The notes beneath the pieces were generated by a model. It did no database searches. It had not been told where the DNA came from and saw only the letters and a program-made list of their open reading frames with translations. Below, piece after piece: positions 56,531 through 64,000 of a DNA stretch of 64,000 bases. The number at the start of each line of letters is the position of its first letter. Position 1 is the first letter of the stretch. Position numbers and translations under genes: made by a program. This DNA comes from Syncephalastrum monosporum B8922 (taxonomy: Eukaryota > Mucoromycota > Mucoromycetes > Mucorales > Syncephalastraceae): positions 49,757 to 113,756 of the forward strand of contig JNEN01000873.1 in NCBI GenBank assembly GCA_000697355.1, in the 5' to 3' direction.

Positions 56531-56873
56531 GCTTGCTCTTTCTTCTCTTGGGACCAGTGCTGTGAATGTATTTGCTGGTAGCTGATTCTTGTAAAAGCAT
56601 ATCAAGTAGGATTTTGATCGAATATGTTGACTGGTTCTTTGCGCGGATAGGGTTCGTAGAAGGACTTTATGAATATGTCCGTCTACCATGTCCGGAGACC
56701 TTAACAAGACATTGGAAAGTGATGGATTCAGTGCATATCCTATATAAATTAAATTGTCATCTCGGTGAAACGGTTAGAATGACTCTTTCTCCAGTGGCAT
56801 GTGTAACTTTTTTTTATTTTTTTCTGTCTGTGATATCATAGTGTATCTGCCACCTTGTGTATGCTGCTATTCT

Positions 56874-58763
56874 TTATAAAATGTATTTAAAATCTGGATG
56901 CTGCACAAAATGTAATAGGTACGGAGGATAGAATAAAATTAACACATATACGAGATGTTCATTACATCCACTTACTTTATCGCAAAGTTCTTCACCTTCG
57001 CAAGCGATGCGATATTCCTCAGGAGATAATTGTGCTCGGTACGTGTTGATACGATACAGCACATACTTCATTCCAAGAGATATGACTGCCAGCGCAGCCA
57101 TGAGACCGAGGTTTATCTCGTGACCGCGGACATAGTGCGGCGCATCTTGAGCCCGGTACACCTGTCCACCCAGTGCGCCGCCCACGTTGCCGATAGCAAT
57201 GATAATGGCTAAAGACACGGCACGCTTCGTGTGACCACCAAAGTTGTTGCTGAACCATGATGTCTTGGGAGGGGACTCGGCAAAAGCACCTGTGACGGCA
57301 ATGATAGCCGAAACGTATAGGGCGGCCGGACCTCGATCTTTCAAGGTAACCAGGAGAACATAGCCCAGCACAGCGAGAAGGGCAGGAACGGCGACATGGA
57401 AGGCGCGCTCTCCGCGCCGGTCGGCACTGATGGAAACCCCAACGGTGACGAGACAAGCGACTGCGTAAGGTGGAGCAGACATGGCTTGTGCCTTGAGGTC
57501 AGTGAAACCCATGCCTTTGATGATGCTGGGCATAAACATGCTGAGCGAGTACATGGGCGTACATGCACACAGAGACATGATGGCGTACACATACGTTTTC
57601 CAGTCTTTGAAAGAAGCCCAAAACTGTCTCCATGAAAAATGACGCTCGGTGGCTGGACCCACATCCACCTTGATGCGGCTGACGATGATGGCTCGTTCCC
57701 GTTCGTTCAAAACTTTGAAAATATTACGAGATGGTCAGTGAAGCCTGAGGGCTCAGCAGCTCTATGATGCTTACATTTTGTGGTCTCTGGGAAATCAGGA
57801 AGGACAAAATAGGTCGCAACCGCCAACAGGATAGTGGGTATCGCCTCAATGATAAATATCCATTGCCATCCATGCAAGCCGCGTAGTCCATCCATGTGCA
57901 TAATACCGTACGCCTATTATACAAGTGAGCGCTCGATGCAAGCATTTAGACTTATTCACTATACTCATATCATACCAATACGCCACCGAAAGCCTACAAG
58001 TTTGATGAAAAGTCTAAGTGTTCCAATTTACTTTTATCAATCAAAGGCATACATACCCCTGCCAGGGTAGAGCTCCCATAAAAGAGAGCAATGCGCGTGG
58101 CCTGCTCTTTGCGGGTGTACCAGACCGAGAGGTAGAATAGGACCCCCGGGTAGAGGCCCGCTTCGGCCATTCCGAGCAAGAAACGACATGCCAGTAGGCT
58201 TTTGCCATCCTTACAGGCAGCCATGCACGCCATAATAACTCCCCAAGTGATCATAATTGCAGGTATCCAAATACGTGGGCCGATCTTCTTGAGCAGTACG
58301 TTCGAGGGTACTTCGAATATAATCTAACTCTTCTACGTAAGCACGAGATCTGTATGTACGTTTTTCGTGAGCATGACTTTACATAGCCAATAAAGAAAAT
58401 TGAAAGGCACCAATTGTATTCGTTTTCTGTGATGTCCATGTCTTCGGTCAGTCCGGCAACCTTGGCATTTCCTAATGCTCCCATATCAGCATAATGTATT
58501 CTTTCTTACAGGCGCGCAACACAACATCGTCGTCTGCTATGAACGCAGTAAATTTGCTTACCGATATTAACGCGGTCCAGGTAAGAACAGAGGTACAAAA
58601 GGGAAACAAAAGGAATGATGCGCATGTCAAGTTTCCGTAGCAGCCTCCGCAGCTCCTTATCGCTTGGAGGAGCCATGTTGTCTCCAGATACGGTCGGTGA
58701 TGACGAGCCATCGGAGCCTTTTTCAAGGTTATTAACCGCATCTTTTTCAACACTATCCAACAT
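56874..58763 (-). CDS. MFS permease, Dal5/Tna1 (anion:cation symporter) type
   Basis: Seven exons on the minus strand: 58763-58562, 58471-58383, 58323-58057, 57993-57976, 57913-57775, 57712-56976 and 56900-56874, giving 492 residues. An in-frame upstream ATG at 58808 would add 15. Family motifs are KLDMRIIPFVSLLYLCSYLD near the first helix, then RVNIGNAK, FEVPSNVLLKKIGPRIWIP, CRFLLGMAEAGLYPGVLFYL and LSVWYTRKEQATRIALFYG. The C-terminus is HPDFKYIL, as is usual for the group. Twelve membrane segments fit. Known members import allantoate, nicotinate, biotin or similar organic anions. The substrate cannot be told here. Exon 4 is an 18-base microexon (AFGGVL) between phase-0 introns. Confidence 0.92.
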
Positions 58764-58808
58764 GACAAATGTATGTATATGAAGACGGACTCTTACCTCC
58801 ATTGCCAT

Positions 58809-59487
58809 CTTTTGCTTTTATAAAAATTGCCTGGTGTGGGTTCGCACGATGGCCTTTTTAGGCAGGCACAAACCCGGGGAATGAACAAGAGTGTCCACTC
58901 GTAAAAAGTGGGGAAATTCACACGACATGAGAATTATGCGGAAAGGACTGACTACGTGAGTCATGAATGTATTGCTTGGGTGAGTTGCTTTACCGAGACG
59001 CTGGCTTGTAAAACTACATTGATGTACTACTTCTCAGGTAGCTTCTACAGCTCATAATCAGAATACGGAAAAATGCGCCTTTGAACCTCTTTTCTTTCAC
59101 TATATTAATTCTATTCATGTACCACACGTAGGCGCAAAGAAGTCTAGGTTCAAAAGTTCCCTATTTCTAAAAGGTTTCAGCGTCTCGAGGGAGAATAGCA
59201 GGCATTCACTGGAGCTATTCTATGTTTATAGTACAGTCATCGCGACGGTGTGTGTGATTTCGTGAAATTGGTATGATCAAGGTGACCGACAGCCTATCTA
59301 TGGGCACATGGGCCAGGCTCCTCTTGCCGTTCTCCAGATGGAAGTAGATTTCACATGCAAGTTATCATGTTTTAATGCAGAATAATGCACAATGAGTGAG
59401 TGAGTATGATGTATCGACTATTTCGGTTCTCTATGTCTACGTGTGCGCGCGGGCGGCTAATCTCGTCAGATCACAGGTAGCTGCGGC
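58809..59487. other. Intergenic, no gene seen
   Basis: Promoter side of the MFS permease and 3' side of peptidyl-tRNA hydrolase. No supported coding region. Confidence 0.5.
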
Positions 59488-60375
59488 TTAGAGCAGCTTC
59501 AGATGGCCCGTTACTTGATTAATGAGCTCGACCGGACCTAGACTTCATTCAGCCCAACAGATATGGACGTCATCCACGATTGACTTACCAGGACCAATAC
59601 CAAGGACTGTCCGCGAGCCAGCCGCGATCTGGGTGCGGCCGGCGTCGCAGATACTGTGGGCGATCAGGCCTAGGCTACGCGCAATGGCTTGCATCTCCAA
59701 CCTGGGTGTGGATGTGTGAAGCGTGAGCAAAAGAGAAAGATGGTGGACGGAGGCAACTTACATCTTGTCCTCGCTGTCGCATTTAAGAGCGATTTTGGGC
59801 TGACCAGAAGACTCCCAAGCGCGCAAAATGCCTTGGTTTGCTTTTCTCGCCGCCTTGTAACACGCCAGGGTAGCATGGCCGCACTATATATATGAGATAT
59901 AAGATCGGTGAGTTATTTAGGGTAATCGGGTAGCATCCAACTTTTTTTTCCTCTTTACCTGAGCAGCAACCTTGCCCTTTGTCATACCCAGATCGGTGCG
60001 GACAATCAGGACCTGCAATCATACAGTAACATACGCGTTAATAATAAAAGAAAAAGACACCCATTTTTCTGTAGTGCCGCTTGCCATTTTGAAATCGTCA
60101 TACTGCTTTGCGTCGACCTTGTCAACAAGGTCAGTGTCAATGTCAGAATCAATATCAGAGTCTTCGTCGTCGTCGTTGGCGTGTTTGGGGGCGGCCTGAA
60201 TCTGAGCAGGGCGAGCGGTGTGAGTCAGAGTGCGACAGAGTGCAGAAAGACATACCGGTGCAGACGAGGCAGCGTCGGTGGCAGTTGTGCATGACTTGCC
60301 AATAAAGAAGCCAGCAAGCAGCGCCAAAAGGGAAGTGGCGGCGATCTCTGCGATGGGCAAGTCCGTTTTAGACAT
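59488..60375 (-). CDS. PTH2: Peptidyl-tRNA hydrolase 2 with N-terminal membrane anchor
   Basis: Six exons on the minus strand: 60375-60256, 60201-60085, 60012-59959, 59883-59762, 59701-59589 and 59537-59488, giving 191 residues. It frees tRNA from stalled peptidyl-tRNA. The N-terminal hydrophobic stretch ([19 protein letters not shown]) is a membrane anchor as in mitochondrial-surface Pth2. An acidic linker ([15 protein letters not shown]) follows. The catalytic domain has [60 protein letters not shown] and [20 protein letters not shown] at the end. Intron 2 has no GT donor and needs GC (AATG|GCAAGC) to join KM to VLIVRTDL. Confidence 0.93.
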
Positions 60376-60503
60376 GTCTACACGAGGAGGGACAAAAAAA
60401 AAAAAAGGGATATAAAAGTTGGATTTTGTCTGTGCTTTTTAGTTTTGCGCGCTCTCTTTCCACACTTGATGCTCGAGACTCGAGGACTGGCAGCCCCTTC
60501 GCC
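60376..60503. promoter_or_regulatory. 128-bp divergent promoter of PTH2 and CorA-type gene
   Basis: The start codons lie only 128 bp apart on opposite strands. A short A-run (about 60397-60408) followed by GGGATATAAAAG is the only element noted. It points to the plus-strand gene as a possible TATA box. Confidence 0.5.
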
Positions 60504-62264
60504 ATGGACAACTCTCCGGATCACGCGAAACGTGTCTCATCCCCCACGAACTCGGATGATTTCGTCCTCCAAATGGAGCAGCCCTCTTCGGCTCCAACCC
60601 CAAGCAACCCGCCTTCCATTCACTCCAACACAAACCACTCCACTGCCCACAGCGAGAACCAGCCCGACGTCCTCCACCCTCTCTCGCTTCCCATAGATCC
60701 GAATGCCACTGTGCAAGCCGACACGCTGAACTCTTACATATACAACCAACCTGATCACTACGATGAGCCTGATCACGAGCTGCAGCGCCAGTACACTGCG
60801 CGGCTCGACGACCTTTTGGAGGGCACTGACCATAAGCCCACCCGTCGTGTGAGCCTTTACGGCGAGAAGATCTGCGTACGTTACCATACTTTTTTTTTCT
60901 TTCCATTCCTACGGCAATAACCATAACTAAATGGTCCGTATCTAGGATCCTGCCCTCGTGCGCACTTCGGCAGAGCGCTACGTCTTTTATTCTGCCGAGC
61001 ACGGGACCGTCAAGAGTGCTTCCCTTCGTGATCTCCTTCTCACGCCCTCGCCCCGAGGTGATGAAGAGAAACCAACGGGCCCTCATGTCGCGGATCTGCT
61101 TCAGAATACGAGTAACTGGTGGGTCGATGTCTTTGCTGCATCCACCGAAGAGCTGCGCGCTCTCAGTAAGGTAAGCACTTTACACCAGAATGTGGTTCCG
61201 CAGTGGCTCATGCAGTGTACAGATATTCCGGATCCATCCCCTGACAACCGAGGATATTCAAGCCCAAGAGTCGCGGGAGAAATACGAGATATTTCAGAAC
61301 TACATGTTTATCAGCTTCCGCAGCTTCAACCATGACATGCACAGCACCGATTATCTCGAAGCTGTGAATTTCTACATTGTCATTCTGAAGACGGGCGTCC
61401 TCACTGTAAGTATCTGGAGATCTGATCTACGGCAAATCGGGGGGCAAATGAGTGGGTGGCGGGAAATGGAGAAAGTTCTAATGTCGCTGTCTGTCCTTTT
61501 TTTTTTTTTAGTTTCACTTTCAGCCTGTCCCGCATCCGCACAACGTGCGCAGACGTATCCACCAGCTGAAGGATTTCATCCACGTCACGCCGGAATGGAT
61601 CAATTATGCCCTTATCGACGACATCACCGATAGCTTTGCCCCGCTCATCCAGCATACCGAGCTCGAGGTCGATTCCATTGATGACTTGGTCCTCGTCCTC
61701 AGCGGCTCTGAGCAGACGGATATGCTCCGGCGCATTGGTAGCTGCCGAAAGACAGTAATGCAATTGCTTCGGCTTTTGGGCCCCAAAGCCGACGTGGTGC
61801 GCAGTCTCATCAAGCGGTACTCGGACCGGGCGCGAGAGCCGTCTCACGCTCTCCTGAGCAGCAGCGAAGACTCGGGTGAAACCAAGTCAGAGTACAAGGA
61901 GCTTCGTAAGGTCCAGCACGAGGTCACGCTCTATCTCGGTGATATCCAGGATCACATCATCTCCATGTTGCAGAACGTAAATCACTACGATATCACGCTA
62001 GGCCGTGCGCACCGCAACTACCTTGGCCAGATTTCGATCGAGTTGTCTCAGTCGGGTAACACCACCAATGAGATGATCAACCGCCTGACATTCTTGGCTA
62101 CCGTCGTTGTTCCCCTGAATCTGGTGGCGGGTCTTTGGGGCATGAACGTCCACGTGCCCGGCGAGGACTACGAAGATTTGGCCTATTTCTACTGGATTGT
62201 GCTGGGCATGATGCTCTACGTCGTGGCCATGTTGGCTGCTGGTAGACGTTTTGGATACCTGTAG
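60504..62264 (+). CDS. CorA-type magnesium transporter (Alr1/Mnr2-like)
   Basis: Four exons: 60504-60875, 60946-61170, 61223-61405 and 61512-62264, giving 510 residues. It forms a pentameric Mg2+ channel. The C-terminal pair of membrane helices contains the selectivity motif GMN (about residues 470-472, in LVAGLWGMNVHVPG). The cytosolic funnel shows IHPLTTEDIQAQESREKYEI, NYMFISFRSF and a long helix region with NHYDITLGRAHRNYLGQISI. The N-terminal 120 residues are Ser/Pro/Asn-rich. Length and motif fit fungal plasma-membrane or vacuolar CorA proteins (Alr1, Mnr2) rather than mitochondrial Mrs2. There is no presequence. It shares a 128-bp divergent promoter with PTH2. Confidence 0.92.
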
Positions 62265-64000
62265 ATTCCGTTTTATTTTTTATTATTTCACCTTTTCAAC
62301 TTTCGTCGCATTCAAAAACACACTGCATCCCTCATTTTTGATTTACAGTGTTCTGCTTAATGTTGTCGTGTCACCCAACAGTGACCCATGGGTGCACCAA
62401 AAGTATGTCTAGAAATAGGCGGTGATTTTCTTTTGCTTCTTTTGGCTAAATGGAAAAAAATCATGCCAAGACCAGGCTGGGCTTCTTGGCTGCTGGACGG
62501 GGTCCATTTTCGTTTGGCTGATATGTGACACAAAGCAACGTGGGTCGCCGACATACTCTCTTTAGATACCCCAATTGGTTCATTTCTCCTTTTTTGTTAC
62601 TTTTTGTGGGAAATGCAGCTGGGCCGGTGAGCCTCGATCCCTTAATTTATGTATGTAGGAGCGCATGCATGATTTTGAAGTTTCAGGAGGCAAGCCATTT
62701 TCTTATTTCGTCGTATCGTAATGCAGGTTACTGTACATACTGTATTGTTGGGTGAGTCGCCAGAATGCAGATACAGAAACCTTTGGCATGATCTTCCGCT
62801 TATTTTTTTGAGCGTATTGTGTTTACTTCTGTACGGAAATAGGCGAACCAGTTTCCAGGTCGATGTGATGAGTATAGTATATGTTAAGTGGGCCCTGTTG
62901 AAATATAAAATCAGGTATATTCTTTCCGTGATGATATGCAAGTGACTTCCAGCGATAGAATCTGACTTTTCAGCACTATAACATTCATGAATACAAGGGC
63001 AACCAGTATGTGGACGAGTTCAGGAAGAGTAGGCCTGATGCATACAGCTATATGTATCATGCCAAACCAGCATGTTCGACTGTTAGACTCGAAACTACAC
63101 CGTTATTTTATTTTGTTTTTTTGTTCACAGTGGCAGCGGCAGTGGATGTGAAAACGGTTCCGGATCTTTTAGCATGTTTGGCAGCCCTGGTACTATCAGA
63201 TCTTCACTCATGAATCTGGAAACAGCAGCTCCAGAGACAGTGGTGACAAGGATAGGAGCAATAAGTGTATAAATACTCGTGTTGTATACACTTTGACTGA
63301 TTTTCTTCCGGTTTGAATACGTATACAGACCATCGGCACTTTTTTAGACACTCTTTTTCTCTACATGTAGAGTTACTGTACTTCTGCTTAACCTGACCAA
63401 ATAATGGCCATCCTAAGGTTTAATGTTAGTACTGGATTATGAAGGGGTTTTCATACTTATATGCACAGTATCACTGTTTCTGTATCGCCCTCCCAATCTG
63501 CAGCCGAAGTCGCTGGCTTTATTTTTCTTCACAGATACATTCAGCTTACTCGACAAGACGCCTACGTACTCGACAGCAAAGTCTTATGCAATACGCGCTC
63601 CCGATGTAGTACACACGCCTCGATGCAAGCTGATGATCAAGTTATACTGCAGTCATCGGTAATAATGAGAACATGCATTGGTGTCGAATAAGGCTTTTAT
63701 GAGCCTCTAGAACACATAGCCGGACAATTGTTAAGGATACGTGTTCTCTATCATTTCGAAGAAGTGCTACCTCAATATTAACCCAAAGCTTTCAGCTTCG
63801 TCAAATATGTAGTACATAGAGTAGGCGTAGCGTACACACTATCACAAACAGTTTATAAACGGTGTCTAGTTGCAAAACATATCATAGTATAAAATGGGTC
63901 GCGTATTTATTGTAAGGGGAGCTCTAGGCGATGCTACCTGGGTGAAACACGCGCGTCCGCTGGATAGCGCATCGTATGACTGGCTTACTCTTTTTTTTTT
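62265..64000. other. Intergenic to window end, no gene seen
   Basis: No frame with a recognisable motif or splice chain. The right end contains the second copy of a dispersed repeat and a terminal T-run. Confidence 0.5.
63800..63990. repeat. Dispersed repeat, copy 2
   Basis: Counterpart of 56340-56530, followed by a T-run at the very end of the window. Read on the minus strand it has a short hairpin (CGATGC...GCATCG) around its conserved right block. Confidence 0.45.

Larger units (their letters stand above)
55327..56873. other. Intergenic, with CCCATT hexamer repeat
   Basis: No gene seen. A CCCATT/CCCGCT hexamer-type run lies at 55418-55455, and a diverged dispersed repeat at about 56340-56530 (see separate entry). 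Confidence 0.5.

Overview
This window looks like nuclear DNA of a filamentous, early-diverging fungus. The evidence is: more than twenty protein genes with short (about 50-80 nt) introns, donors close to GTAAGT and CTAAC/TTAAC-like branch points; genes packed on both strands; and a typically eukaryotic gene set. The Tc1/IS630-type transposase relic and the gene mix suggest Mucoromycota, probably Mucorales. That placement is an inference. All exon models were built by hand from splice signals, reading-frame phase and protein-family knowledge. Single-base errors in exon borders are possible.

Layout, left to right. 1-11.5 kb is dense housekeeping: a PPR protein, a GPI ethanolamine phosphate transferase 3 (GPI13/PIG-O), an anillin/PH-type protein, a DUF3712 vacuolar protein like yeast Tag1, a serine-rich single-pass surface protein, and an Mpo1-like (YGL010w/DUF962) protein. 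11.5-16 kb is sparse, with a truncated histone-fold-like gene cut by a minisatellite and a possible 60-residue four-exon membrane microprotein. 16-20 kb holds MsrA facing a 15-exon SART3/Prp24-type HAT protein that lacks RRM domains. 21.6-24.1 kb is an intron-rich LctP-type lactate permease. 25.6-34 kb carries an aldo-keto reductase, an inorganic pyrophosphatase with a signal peptide, folylpolyglutamate synthase and the splicing factor SNW1/Prp45. 34-39 kb has an AP180/CALM endocytic adaptor diverging from a beta-helix protein.

39-50 kb is the accessory part. It contains a Myb/SANT-like (trihelix) protein, a HAD phosphatase of the plant TH2 type with a broken duplicate, a decayed minus-strand gene between the two, a LIM protein, C1D/Lrp1, a C2H2 protein, and a Tc1/IS630 transposase relic whose two halves face each other as if split by an inversion. 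50-62.3 kb returns to housekeeping: a UPF0658-like Golgi membrane protein, a small C2H2 protein, a Dal5/Tna1-type MFS permease, peptidyl-tRNA hydrolase 2, and a CorA/Alr-type magnesium transporter. The ends of the window and 52-54.6 kb are mostly non-coding with simple and dispersed repeats.

Three observations stand out. First, seven of roughly one hundred modelled introns need a GC-AG border, mostly with the donor GCAAGT, and reading phase excludes the nearby GT. Second, the SART3 homologue keeps its HAT repeats and C-terminal Lsm-binding tail but has lost the RRMs cleanly. Third, a bacterial-type lactate permease is embedded in a fungal gene with ten introns. I did not see CRISPR arrays, rRNA or convincing tRNA genes.
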